Assembly: GCA_958295725.1 (NCBI GenBank)
Contig: OY282368.1
Location: forward strand, 3,072,365-3,136,364
From: an uncultured Alphaproteobacteria bacterium
Lineage (GTDB): Bacteria; Pseudomonadota; Alphaproteobacteria; UBA2966
Length of the DNA stretch: 64,000 nucleotides
Direction: 5' to 3'
The notes beneath the pieces were generated by a model. That model searched no databases, was not told where the DNA came from, and saw only the letters and a program-made list of their open reading frames with translations. Positions 33,302 to 42,095 of this stretch are shown here, in pieces. Position numbers and translations under genes: made by a program. Within the stretch, counting starts at the first letter, position 1; the number at the start of each line of letters is the position of its first letter.

Positions 33302-34920
33302 GCGGCGCCATCCCCGGCAACGGCGGTCGGCGCCGGCCGGATATCGCTCGCCTGTTCGATCCGCGCGCCCTTGCGCATGGCGTCGAACGGGTCCGCCGCG
33401 CCGGACGCGACCAGCTCCCAGATGCGCACCCCGATGGGCACGCCGCCCATCTCCGTCAGCCAGTGGCTCCAGGCCCCGGCCGGGTCGCGGTCGCGCACGA
33501 AGGCGAGATAGCCGGCGTCGGGGCGGACGATCTCGCAGATCGCCGTCTGGTTCGCGTAGCCGTTCCAGGCCCGCGCCGCCACCGCGCCCCGGTCCTCCCG
33601 GTCGCAGGCCGCGCAGCCTCGCGCGTCGCGGAAGCGCACCGAGGGCCAGGCGCGCAACCGCCGCGCGAGCCATTCGGGAACCTCGCGCCCCTCGGCCGGG
33701 CGGTCGAGGGCGCACGCCTCGCACAGCAGCGGCAGCAGGGTCTGCTTCATCAGCAGCTTGACGTTGCCGGGCTTGCACAGTTCGGACGCGCTCACGCCCA
33801 TGTCGAGCAGGCGGAACGGGATCGCGTTGGCGGAGTGGACGTGGATGGTGGTCCACACCTGATGGCCGGTGTCGACGAACTGGAGCACCTGGCGGGCGGC
33901 GTCGGCGTCGCGGATCTCCGAGACCATCCCGGAGGCCGGATGGACGCGGCAGAAGTGCATCAGCGCCTCCTGGAAGCGCCGTCCGCGCTCGTCGCCCGAA
34001 CCCGTGGTCGGCGCCGCGATCTGCACCGCCCCCGGGATCGGGTACTCCACCGGGTCCTCGATGGTGACGACGTTGAGCTGGCCGCCGGTCTCCTCCATCT
34101 GGAGGGCGAGGTTGGTGGCCAGCGTCGTGGACTTGCCGTCGCCGGCGGCGCCGCCGATGAAGACGCCGCCGTGCAGGGACATGCGGATCTCCGCGAACAC
34201 CGCCGCCTCTTCGGCGGAGAAGCCGAGCCGCTCCAGGGTCATGCCGCGCTCGATCCGGTCGCGGTAGAACAGGCGGGCGAACAGGTGGTCGCCGTCCGGC
34301 TCGTGCGGGCCGCGCTGGCAGCGCAGCGCCGAGACGGTGGCGGGCAGGGGCACCTGTCCGCCGGCGCGGACCGAGAAGCCCTGGAAGGCGCCGCGCTGAT
34401 AGCTGGTCTGGGCCGAGCCCTCGTCCTTGCAGTGGAACAGGAAGCCCACGGCCTCGCGGCCTTCGTCCGCCGGCATCGGCTCGGCCAGCGGCAGCTTGCG
34501 GTCGTTGACGATGCAGAAGACGCGGCAGGCCCCGCGGTCGTTCTCGAAGGCCACGTCGGAGGCCCGCGCCGCCGCCGCGTCCGCGAACAGCCGCCCCACC
34601 CGCCGGGCGATGTCGGTCGCGCCACCGTCCGGGTCCGTCCGATCGGCGGCCCGCCAGCGGGCGGCGATCTCTTCGAGGGTCGCGGTCTCCTCGCGCAGGC
34701 GGTCGGGGACGGCGCCGGCCTGGCGGAGCGCCAGCAGCGCGGCGCGCAGGAGGTGGTCGGCCTCGTGGCCGGCGGCGATCAGGCAGCGTCCGTCCGGGTA
34801 CGCCGCGCAGACCCGCCGCAAGCGCGCGTCCAGGGCGGGGTGGCGGACCGGCGCATCGGAACCCGCTTCGCCGGCGGGAGCCGGCGGCATGCGCCTGTCG
34901 GGGCGGATCGACAGTCTCAC
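33298..34920 (-). CDS. pilQ: PilQ-like type IV pilus assembly ATPase (T2SSE family)
   Basis: 540 aa from a GTG at 34920 overlapping the pilP stop (GTGA), the junction type used throughout this operon; an ATG at 34890 is the alternative. Walker A is GGAAGDGKSTT, followed by VVTIEDPVEYPIPGAVQIAA (Asp box), MHFCRVHPASGMVSEIRDAD (Walker B) and QVWTTIHVHSANAIPFRLLD (His box). A zinc-type tetracysteine follows, CEACALDRP with GCAACDRED. The N-terminal 110 residues are less conserved. It powers assembly of the PilS pilus at the inner membrane. Confidence 0.9.
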   Translation of the reverse strand: MRLSIRPDRRMPPAPAGEAGSDAPVRHPALDARLRRVCAAYPDGRCLIAAGHEADHLLRAALLALRQAGAVPDRLREETATLEEIAARWRAADRTDPDGGATDIARRVGRLFADAAAARASDVAFENDRGACRVFCIVNDRKLPLAEPMPADEGREAVGFLFHCKDEGSAQTSYQRGAFQGFSVRAGGQVPLPATVSALRCQRGPHEPDGDHLFARLFYRDRIERGMTLERLGFSAEEAAVFAEIRMSLHGGVFIGGAAGDGKSTTLATNLALQMEETGGQLNVVTIEDPVEYPIPGAVQIAAPTTGSGDERGRRFQEALMHFCRVHPASGMVSEIRDADAARQVLQFVDTGHQVWTTIHVHSANAIPFRLLDMGVSASELCKPGNVKLLMKQTLLPLLCEACALDRPAEGREVPEWLARRLRAWPSVRFRDARGCAACDREDRGAVAARAWNGYANQTAICEIVRPDAGYLAFVRDRDPAGAWSHWLTEMGGVPIGVRIWELVASGAADPFDAMRKGARIEQASDIRPAPTAVAGDGAA

Positions 34921-35786
34921 GGTCCGTCTCCCGAAGGACGCGGGCCGTAGGGGAGCGCGGTCCCGCCGGCATGGACGCCGGGCGGGCGGGCCTCGATGCG
35001 CTCGACGACGCCCGCGCCGGGCAGGCGGTCGCCCTCGCGCACGAACCACGCGCGCCTGCCGTCGCTCACCCCGGCCAGCAGTCGCCCCGGCGTGCCGATG
35101 ATCGAGAACCAGGCATAGGACGGCGGCGGCGGTTCGGCGGCCTTCCGGGACGGCGGGGATTGGCCGGTCTCGCCGAGGGAGCCGAGCTGGGAGATCGCGC
35201 GGGGCGCCGCGGCCGCTTCGTCCGCGGGCGTGGGCGCGGCGGTCGCCGGAGAGTCCTCCGGCTTCTCCAGAAGCGCCGTCAACTCCTCTTCGAGTTGGAA
35301 TATCCGGGTCACGATCTCCTGGCGCTCGCGGCACAGCGTCAGGGTCTCGCGCTCGATCGCCAGCGCCGCCGCCGCGTCGGAACGTTCCGTCGCCCCGGCC
35401 AGCAGCGCGGTCAGCATGCCGCGCGGACAGCCGAATACGACCGGATCGGCGGCGGGCGGCGCCGTCGCGCCGGGAAGGCCCGGCGCTCGATCGTCTTCAA
35501 TGCGCTCCGCCGGCCGATCCAGGAGCATCCGCAGGAGGCGGCTGGCAGGCGCGGCGCGGTCGGATTCCGACTCCGCCGCTCTCGGATGCATCGCCGGTTC
35601 CGCGTTCTCTGCATCGGTGGGCCGCCCGGCCGGAAACGGGCTCCGCGGTTCGGCCTCGGTCCCGACGGCCACTGTCGCCTCGGACGGCGGCAACGGCGGC
35701 GGCTCGAGGATCGACGACGCCCGGGCCGCCTGCGCGGCCGCGAGGCCGATCGCGGCGAAGACGGCAAGAATGCGAACGGCGGCCAT
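34917..35786 (-). CDS. pilP: PilP-like type IVb pilus biogenesis protein
   Basis: 289 aa with a signal peptide (residues 1-23) and a long Pro/Ala/Glu-rich region. A coiled-coil stretch (about 140-172, IERETLTLCRERQEIVTRIF and LEEELTALLEK) precedes the conserved C-terminal domain: SYAWFSIIGTPGRLLAGVSD, WFVREGDRLPGAGVVERIEA, then a PGV turn. This C-terminal block is the signature of the PilP family of IncI thin pili, thought to link the inner-membrane complex to the PilN secretin. The stop overlaps pilQ. Confidence 0.8.
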   Translation of the reverse strand: MAAVRILAVFAAIGLAAAQAARASSILEPPPLPPSEATVAVGTEAEPRSPFPAGRPTDAENAEPAMHPRAAESESDRAAPASRLLRMLLDRPAERIEDDRAPGLPGATAPPAADPVVFGCPRGMLTALLAGATERSDAAAALAIERETLTLCRERQEIVTRIFQLEEELTALLEKPEDSPATAAPTPADEAAAAPRAISQLGSLGETGQSPPSRKAAEPPPPSYAWFSIIGTPGRLLAGVSDGRRAWFVREGDRLPGAGVVERIEARPPGVHAGGTALPYGPRPSGDGP

Positions 35787-35793
35787 GACCGGG

Positions 35794-37011
35794 CTACTCC
35801 GCCGGGTCCGCGGCAGCGCCGTTCGCCGTCCGGCCGAGACGGCCGGCGAGCGCGCGCCAGGGATAGGCCGCGACGTCCCGAACGCCGTCGAGGGCGACGT
35901 GAAGGCTGCCGCGCGACCACCGCCACCGGCCTCCGACCGTCTCGCCGCCGTCCATTCGCGCCGTCACGGAACCGCCGGCCGCGAACCGGAAGGCCACGCT
36001 CCCGCGGTCCATGAAGGGGAGGCTCACGTCCCGGTCCCGCGCGACGATCCGGTCCGTCAGGCGCATCGCCGCATGACGTTCGCCCGTCGGCAGCAGCGGG
36101 AACGGATCGCCCACGCGGTAGCGGTCCTTGCGCGGCAGCCGCTCCCATTGCAGGACGATCCCGGCGCCGTCGGCGGACGGCAGGAGCCAGCCCACGTCCG
36201 CGACGTCGCCGCGTTCGTCGAGCCGCCACAGCTCGTCCTTCTCCGGTCCGAGGACCAGGACCAGCCGCGCGCCGTCGGGACTCGCCAGCACCGTCCCGTC
36301 GTTCACGGTCAGGAAGCGGGCGAGTTCCGCCGCCGTCGTCGTGGGTCCGCCTCCGGCGAGCGCCAGCCCGGTCGCGCCGGGCGCACGCAGTTCGGATCCC
36401 GGCAACGCCCGGACCGGCGCGTCCGGGTCCTGGGCGATCGCCTCGTCCATCCGTGCCGAGGTCTGCCGCTCGTTGACCGGGAGATCGGGAGGCAGGCCGA
36501 GACCGGGGCAGGCGTCCTTCAGCGCCCGCGGCCAGCTCTCCTGCGCCCAGCCGTGCGACAGCACGAACCAGGCGCCCGGCGGGTTGCCCGGCGACAGGCT
36601 CTCGGTGTGCAGGCGCCCGCTCTCGGGGTCGTGGAAGATCGGGACGTGGCCCGCGACCTGCGCCGGGTCGGGCGCGGTTCCCGCCTTGTAATAATTGTAC
36701 AGCGCCCGGAAGCGTCGCGACGGAACGACCCGCCAGCGGTCCGCCAACGCGGTCCAGGCGCCGTCGAGATGCACGCAGGACAGCACCGTCCCGTCCGGGC
36801 GGTAGTACGACCCCCAGAGCGTGCCGCGGTCCTCCGCCCGCGCCGAGTTGGGCCGCTCGTAGAGCCACACCCGCCCCGTCAGCAGTTCGGAGAAGAACGC
36901 GGCGCCGTGCGAGCTATCGTTCCGGGGCGAAGCCGCGCTCGCGGCGTCCGCCGCCACCGCCGACGCCAGAAGGACGGCGGCGAGCCCGAGGCGGGCCGTT
37001 CTCCCGGTCAT
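35794..37011 (-). CDS. Secreted protein of unknown function in the pil operon, 405 aa
   Basis: The signal peptide covers residues 1-27 (LGLAAVLLASAVAADAASA). The mature protein is beta-rich with many Trp and Tyr: GRVWLYERPNSARAEDRGTL, WGSYYRPDGTVLSCVHLDGA, then paired blocks resembling a repeated lipocalin-like or sandwich unit, the last near the C-terminus (GSVTARMDGGETVGGRWRWS). I do not recognise a family. It overlaps the CFI-box gene by 4 nt and sits between pilO and pilP, where R64 has no gene. Signal peptide, context and beta content favour a periplasmic or surface role linked to the pilus. Confidence 0.65.
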   Translation of the reverse strand: MTGRTARLGLAAVLLASAVAADAASAASPRNDSSHGAAFFSELLTGRVWLYERPNSARAEDRGTLWGSYYRPDGTVLSCVHLDGAWTALADRWRVVPSRRFRALYNYYKAGTAPDPAQVAGHVPIFHDPESGRLHTESLSPGNPPGAWFVLSHGWAQESWPRALKDACPGLGLPPDLPVNERQTSARMDEAIAQDPDAPVRALPGSELRAPGATGLALAGGGPTTTAAELARFLTVNDGTVLASPDGARLVLVLGPEKDELWRLDERGDVADVGWLLPSADGAGIVLQWERLPRKDRYRVGDPFPLLPTGERHAAMRLTDRIVARDRDVSLPFMDRGSVAFRFAAGGSVTARMDGGETVGGRWRWSRGSLHVALDGVRDVAAYPWRALAGRLGRTANGAAADPAE

Positions 37012-38627
37012 CGCCCGTCCTCCGTCGAACCGAGCCAGCGGCCGGTCAGGCGCTTCATCAGGCCGGCATAGATCGCGAAGGCCGTATCGCCGTCGCCGCT
37101 CCCGATCGCCGCGACGGCGGCGTCGATCCGCCCGCCGATCCAGTCCCAGTCCGCGTGATCGGCCGGGACCGCCGCGACGATCGAAGGCGCCGTCTCGTAA
37201 TAGGCCGCGACCAGCGCCCGGCGCTCGGCCGTCTCCGTCATGTAGCCGTCGCGGAAGCCCCGGAGCGCCGTCAGGGTGGGGCCGTCGTCCGGCTCGCCCC
37301 GCCGCTCGACCACCGCCGTGGTCAGGAAGCAGCCGCCGCCGTCTCCACCGCCGCCCCCGTCCCCGCCGCAGGAGCCGCCGCCGGGACCGTCGGACCCGGT
37401 ATCGTCCTCGCCGCACGACCCCCCGCCGGGACCGCCCGAACCCCCGGCGCCCCCGTCTCCGCCATCGCCCGGACCGCCGCCTTCACCACCGCCGGGACCG
37501 CCGCCTTCGCCGCCGCCCCTGCCGCCGGAAGGCGGAACCGCCACGCAGCCCGAGTCGTCGGCGATCCAGTTGGCCGGAATCGTTTGCACGATCGGCGCCG
37601 CATCCCACGGGAACCGCGTCGAACGCTCGGTCACCGTCCGCGTCAGACGCCGCGTTCCCGTATGACCCGCCGGGCAGGGCTCGCTCCGGGATTCGGTGCG
37701 GACGGTGAGCGTGACCGCCGGTTCGGGCGGCGTCGGCGCGCGCCCGTCCCAGCAGCTCGTGGACACGAACTCCGGCGCGCCCCAGCTCGTGCCGGTCGCC
37801 GTCACCGTCTTCCGGCGCCGCCAGACCTCGCTTCCGGTCATCCGCCGGTCGTGCGGCGGCCCCGCGTCCCACGAACAGGCCAGCGTGTAGTGCTCCCACT
37901 CCGAATAGTCCGCCCGGCACCCGTCGACCAGCACTTGCCAAGGGCCGAAGGCGGGATCGCCCACCGGATTGCCTCGCCCGTCCTGTCGCGTGCGAACCTC
38001 GCGGCCCATGGTCCGCCCGTCGCCGTGCGTGCCCGCGGGGCAGGCCTCGGCGCGCCGCTCGCGGGCCACCCGCTCGCGCCGTTGCAGGTGCGGGTCCTCG
38101 ACCCGGCCGGCGAGCGCCGCCCGCCCGGACGGCAGCGCGCCCCCGAACCGCGCGTCCGAAAGGCAGTCCGGCAACGCCGCCGCCGCGCGCCCGGCCGCGC
38201 CCTTCGCTTCGCCGTCCTCGAGCCAGTGCAGCGCCGGAAGGCGGCCCCGTTCGCCGCCATGGAGGCGCGGCGCGGACTGGACCGAGCGGTGGTCGGCGCC
38301 CTTGGGCGCCTCCGGCTCCAGGTAGACCAGCAGCGTGTCCTCGCAGTAGCGCGCCCGGACGCCGCGTCCGGTCCAGGCGGCCAGCCAGCCGGTCGCCGCC
38401 GGGGGAACCGAACCGGTCCAGCGCGTCGCCGCCGCGGAGCGGTCCAGAATGTGGCCCTCCAGCTGCCGCCAGGCCGCGGCGACCGCGTCGGCATGCGCCA
38501 GCGCCTCCAGCCGGTGGAGGCGTTCGGCATCGTTCCCCTGCGCCGCCGCCGGACCGGCCGCCGCGGCGAGAGCGAGCGCGCTCGCCCCGGCCAGCAACAC
38601 GTCGCGCAAACTCCATCGTCCCGTCAT
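37008..38627 (-). CDS. Secreted Cys-rich protein with CFI-box-type C-terminal domain
   Basis: 539 aa. A signal peptide (1-30) is followed by a helical region and three Cys-bounded, Trp-containing modules (C196-C237, C251-C292, C318-C361). The first and third open with CPAG and contain R-T-R patterns, reminiscent of thrombospondin-like repeats found in adhesins. Residues 366-432 are almost pure Gly with Asp, Glu and two Cys. The C-terminus starts CFLTTAVVERRGEPDDGPTL and continues LRGFRDGYM, ALVAAYYETAPSIVAAV: the pattern of the CFI-box-CTERM domain (Cys-Phe-Ile, then YY and P residues), a presumed surface-sorting or processing signal. Probably an extracellular adhesin or pilus-associated protein. 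Confidence 0.72.
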   Translation of the reverse strand: MTGRWSLRDVLLAGASALALAAAAGPAAAQGNDAERLHRLEALAHADAVAAAWRQLEGHILDRSAAATRWTGSVPPAATGWLAAWTGRGVRARYCEDTLLVYLEPEAPKGADHRSVQSAPRLHGGERGRLPALHWLEDGEAKGAAGRAAAALPDCLSDARFGGALPSGRAALAGRVEDPHLQRRERVARERRAEACPAGTHGDGRTMGREVRTRQDGRGNPVGDPAFGPWQVLVDGCRADYSEWEHYTLACSWDAGPPHDRRMTGSEVWRRRKTVTATGTSWGAPEFVSTSCWDGRAPTPPEPAVTLTVRTESRSEPCPAGHTGTRRLTRTVTERSTRFPWDAAPIVQTIPANWIADDSGCVAVPPSGGRGGGEGGGPGGGEGGGPGDGGDGGAGGSGGPGGGSCGEDDTGSDGPGGGSCGGDGGGGGDGGGCFLTTAVVERRGEPDDGPTLTALRGFRDGYMTETAERRALVAAYYETAPSIVAAVPADHADWDWIGGRIDAAVAAIGSGDGDTAFAIYAGLMKRLTGRWLGSTEDGR

Positions 38628-39862
38628 CGTTCGATCTCCCCGGTCAGCCGTTCGTAGAGCGAGCGCGGCATCGACACGGGCGCGGCGCGCCGCCCCTCCA
38701 GGCGCCACGCGCCGGCGGCGTCGCTCGCAAGGCGCACGATCTCCAGCCCCGGAACCCCGCCCACCAGCGCCGCCACGCGAGCCAGCGGAAGACCGGTCGC
38801 GACCCGGACCTCGATGCCGCCGTCCCGTCGTTCTCCGCTCGCGTATTCGATCCGCGCGTCCGGCCCGCCGAGCCGGCGGTCGACCGCGCGGCGGAAGGCC
38901 AGGAACGGAGGAGGGGTTGCGTCCGAAAGGCGGAGCACCGGGTCCAGCGGCGCCACCGCCCAGGCGCGGCCGTCCGCCACCGAGGCCGCGTACCAGCCGG
39001 CGAGATGCTCTTCCGCCACCCGCCGGTGCAACGCTTCGGATCGCTCGGCCGGCAGCCGCCAGCGCGCCACCAGCACCGGCCGGTCCCGCAGTTCCGGGCG
39101 CACCGCCAGCAGTGCCTCGTCCGCGAACCGTCCCTCGCACGTCACCCGCTCGGTCCGCCAGGCCGGAAGCCAGGGCGGATGCCGGGTCATGGCGCGGCGG
39201 CAGGCCTCGATCAGGGCCGGGCCGTCGATCGCCGCCGTCACCGCCGGCTCCACCGCGGCCCGCACGGTCTCGACCGCCGGGGGAGCGCCGGCGAACAGGT
39301 TCCGCACCGCGTCCCGGTGCGGCCACGATGCGCCCGCGCCGGCGAGCGCGAACAGCAGGAACAGGACCCCGGCCGCCTTGCCCCCCGAAAACCGCGCCAG
39401 CGGCGCCGGCGCGAGCCGCAGCTCCGGCCCGCCGGGCAACGCTGCGACGTCGATCCCGCCGGCGAGGTCCTCCCCGGCCGGACCCGGCGTCGCGTACAAC
39501 GCCCATCCCAGCGACCGCGCCCGCTCGAACGCCTCCAGCGCCGCCGTCCGGTCCTCGAACACCTCGTCGCCGTCGGCCAGGACCTGGCCGTCGCGCACCT
39601 TCACCAGCGCGCACCGCCCGTCGTCGGCCTCCACCAGCGCCATCCAGAACCCGGAGCGGAGATGCGCCCGAAGCGAGGCCGCGAGGCTGGGGCAGCCGCC
39701 GGGATCGCCCTCGTCCGGCGCGTAGCCCGTCTGCCCGTCCCGATGGACGCAATACGGCCGGCCGAACCGGCGGGCATTGCGGGCGAGCGCGACCGTCCCG
39801 CCGCGCTCCAGCCAGAACAGCCCGGCGGCGAAGCGCCGCCCGCCAAGGGTCAGCACGCTCAC
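38624..39862 (-). CDS. pilO: PilO-like type IVb pilus accessory protein
   Basis: 412 aa from a GTG at 39862 overlapping the pilN stop (GTGA). The PilO start pattern is clear: GGRRFAAGLFWLERGG, then RNARRFGRPYCVHRDGQTGY. A cytoplasmic domain of about 150 residues is followed by one membrane helix (FSGGKAAGVLFLLFALAGAG, near 160-180) and a periplasmic part. The family (PAP_PilO) is an inner-membrane component of IncI and related thin-pilus systems. Position after the secretin PilN matches R64. Confidence 0.85.
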   Translation of the reverse strand: MSVLTLGGRRFAAGLFWLERGGTVALARNARRFGRPYCVHRDGQTGYAPDEGDPGGCPSLAASLRAHLRSGFWMALVEADDGRCALVKVRDGQVLADGDEVFEDRTAALEAFERARSLGWALYATPGPAGEDLAGGIDVAALPGGPELRLAPAPLARFSGGKAAGVLFLLFALAGAGASWPHRDAVRNLFAGAPPAVETVRAAVEPAVTAAIDGPALIEACRRAMTRHPPWLPAWRTERVTCEGRFADEALLAVRPELRDRPVLVARWRLPAERSEALHRRVAEEHLAGWYAASVADGRAWAVAPLDPVLRLSDATPPPFLAFRRAVDRRLGGPDARIEYASGERRDGGIEVRVATGLPLARVAALVGGVPGLEIVRLASDAAGAWRLEGRRAAPVSMPRSLYERLTGEIER

Positions 39863-41424
39863 AGCTCGGCTCCATGCACTTCCGAGATCCCCAGCGGCGC
39901 CCCGACCTCGGCCGCGATCAGCAGCACCCGCTCCGCGCGCGCGAGACCGGCCTGCCGCCCGCCCGGCAGCGGCAGGTCCGCGTCGAACATCCCGCCGCGC
40001 TCCGACGACGCGCCCCGGTCGCTGAACCCCGTCACCACCAGCGTCTCGCCGCGCCCGATCTTCTGCGTCACCTGGATCGCCCGGCTGCCGTAGGCCGGAA
40101 GCTGGATCGTCCGGTCGTCCGACGTGAACGAAGTGAAGGTCGGGCGGTCCCGAAGGCTCGCCGACAGGCGCACCAGAACCTCGTCCGGCCCCGTGATGCG
40201 CGGCAGGTAGCTCAGCGCGAACCCCGAGGAGACCGTCCCCGGCACCAGCTGCGTCTCCGCCACCCCGTCGCCCGCCGTGGTCCGCAACTCCCGCAGATAG
40301 GCCTGCTCGACCAGCTCGAAGAACTGCGCCGGCTTGCCGTTCAGGCTCGGGATGTCGGCGCTCAGCACCCGCGACGCCGTGCCCGCGACGCTCAGCGCCT
40401 TCACCGCCGCCGTCAGCGTGTCGCCGGCCGCCGGACCCGGCTTGACGAGCGCCGCCGTGTCGCCCGCGACCGCGAGCCCGAGAGAGGAGCCGAACAGCCG
40501 CTTCAGCGCGAAGCTCAGGCCCAGGCCGTAATCGGCCTCGCGTTCGAAGCTCACCGAATAGACGTGCACCGACAGCGTGACCGGACGCAGCACCTCGCGG
40601 TTCAGGTAGCCCAGGAAGGCCCGCACACGCCGCACGTCGCGGGGAAGACCGCTCGCCGTCACCGTCGCGCTCGACGGCGACACCGCGACCCGCGACCCGG
40701 AACCGATCAGCCCCTTCAGCTGTTCCTCGATCTCCGGCCACGGCCGGTAGGCGGTCTCGGCCACGATCGACTGCGACGTCAGGTTGGACGAGCCGTCCTC
40801 GCCCTCGCGCCCGCGCGTGGACGACGACGCGGCGTAGCGCTGCTCGCCCGCCAGCGCGTTGACCCGGAACACCGCCGAGACCGAACGCACGATCTCGACC
40901 GCCCCGCCGCCGTAGCGCCACTCGAAGCCCGCCGCCCCGGTCCAGGCGTCGAGCAGCCGGTCCAGCGGGCCGGTCCACACGCCGCCGCCCGGAGACAGCC
41001 CGTCCGCCCAGGCGGATGCCTCCGGCGCGGGCGATCCATCGCCGTTCTCCGTCGCGGGCGCGGCGCCCGTGAACCGGACCTCAAGGCCCGTCGCCGCCTC
41101 GATGCGCGCCGCCAATGCGCCCGCCCGATCGAGCTCCGAGAGCGGCAACGTCACCGCGTCCGCCCCCAGAAACCGTTCGGGCAGGCGTCCGCGCCGGTCT
41201 TCCTCGACCGGCTCCAGCCCCACATAGGGCCGCTCGACCGTCCGAACCGTGGAATAGCGCGGACCGGCGGGGGCCGCGCGGAGCGCGGCGATCTCGCGGT
41301 CCACCGTTCCGGCCTCGAGGCGCGCGTCCTCCACGTCCGCCAGGCCGCAGCCCGAAAGCGCGAGCAGGAGCGCCGGCACGGTTCCCGCCCGGAACAGGCC
41401 GGCGACGGTCCGGCGTCCGATCAT
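39859..41424 (-). CDS. pilN: PilN-like outer-membrane lipoprotein secretin
   Basis: 521 aa. A lipoprotein signal ends in LLLALSGC (Cys26). N-domains follow (GVWTGPLDRLLDAWTGAAGF, FEWRYGGGAVEIVRSVSAVF), then the KH-like RRVRAFLGYLNREVLRPVTL with VHVYSVSFEREADYGLGL. The secretin core shows VPGTVSSGFALSYLPRITGP and the C-terminal ETLVVTGFSDRG. PilN/BfpB-type secretins form the gated channel through which the pilus passes. It is the first pilus gene of the operon and overlaps the upstream regulator by 4 nt. Confidence 0.9.
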   Translation of the reverse strand: MIGRRTVAGLFRAGTVPALLLALSGCGLADVEDARLEAGTVDREIAALRAAPAGPRYSTVRTVERPYVGLEPVEEDRRGRLPERFLGADAVTLPLSELDRAGALAARIEAATGLEVRFTGAAPATENGDGSPAPEASAWADGLSPGGGVWTGPLDRLLDAWTGAAGFEWRYGGGAVEIVRSVSAVFRVNALAGEQRYAASSSTRGREGEDGSSNLTSQSIVAETAYRPWPEIEEQLKGLIGSGSRVAVSPSSATVTASGLPRDVRRVRAFLGYLNREVLRPVTLSVHVYSVSFEREADYGLGLSFALKRLFGSSLGLAVAGDTAALVKPGPAAGDTLTAAVKALSVAGTASRVLSADIPSLNGKPAQFFELVEQAYLRELRTTAGDGVAETQLVPGTVSSGFALSYLPRITGPDEVLVRLSASLRDRPTFTSFTSDDRTIQLPAYGSRAIQVTQKIGRGETLVVTGFSDRGASSERGGMFDADLPLPGGRQAGLARAERVLLIAAEVGAPLGISEVHGAEL

Positions 41425-42089
41425 CGGGCCGACGCCCGCCTCGCCTCGCCCGGGTCCGAGGTCGAGGTCCGCCGCCGCGTCGAAGCCCAGGCCTCCAGGT
41501 CGGCCCGCGCGTAGCGCACCCGGTTCCCGAACTTGTGGAACGCCGGACCCTCGCCGTTGACCCGGTAGCGATCCAGCGTCCGCGGACTCAGACCCAGAAA
41601 GGCGGCCGCCTCGCGGCCGTTCATATAAAGAGTGTCGATCATTCCGTCGGCTCCTTCGAGAGTGTTCGAGGGGAAGGGGATCCGGCCCGATACGGCGTCG
41701 CCGATCGCCCGGCGCTCCGCCGCGCTCGCGTTGCGCCCCATCCAGGCGCGCGCCCGGTCCGCGGTGGAAAGGCGCAACGAACGGCCCGCGCGCAGCCGGG
41801 AGACGAACGCCGTGTTCCCCGCCGCCTCCAGGCCGAACACCGAGGCCTTGATGCCGGTCACCGCCAGGAACGCCTCCACCTCGCGGCGGAAGCGCGGCCC
41901 CGCCGGCTCGGCGCCCATGAAGACCAGCACCCGGTCGACGGTGGAAAGAAACGGCGAGCGGCCGCGCGCCAGCCCGGCGACGAAGCCGGGATCGCCCAGG
42001 GCCGCCGCGCCGAAGCGGCGGGAACTCAGTTCGTGGCGGGCGATGAAGTCGGCTATGGCGCCGCGCAGGGCTGTCGTGCTATCGGTCAT
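41421..42089 (-). CDS. Multi-domain DNA-binding protein, first gene of the transfer operon
   Basis: 222 aa. Residues 11-59 and 71-118 are two diverged copies of one unit; compare FGAAALGDPGFVAGLARGRS with FGLEAAGNTAFVSRLRAGRS, each followed by LST-D-R. The pattern resembles small Xre-like helix-turn-helix domains. Residues 156-201 are a MerR/excisionase-type helix-turn-helix (GREAAAFLGLSPRTLDRYRV, then FHKFGNRVRYARADLEAWA). It could activate or fine-tune the operon, or act as an excisionase. No ribosome-binding site precedes the ATG, and the predicted promoter would start transcription at or next to it. It overlaps pilN by 4 nt. Confidence 0.7.
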   Translation of the reverse strand: MTDSTTALRGAIADFIARHELSSRRFGAAALGDPGFVAGLARGRSPFLSTVDRVLVFMGAEPAGPRFRREVEAFLAVTGIKASVFGLEAAGNTAFVSRLRAGRSLRLSTADRARAWMGRNASAAERRAIGDAVSGRIPFPSNTLEGADGMIDTLYMNGREAAAFLGLSPRTLDRYRVNGEGPAFHKFGNRVRYARADLEAWASTRRRTSTSDPGEARRASAR

Positions 42090-42095
42090 GTCCGG

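Noticed and set aside
37310..37530. Repetitive GC-rich tract resembling a tandem repeat or CRISPR-like array
   Set aside because: It is the codon run for the Gly-rich linker of the CFI-box protein; units are irregular and there are no spacers.
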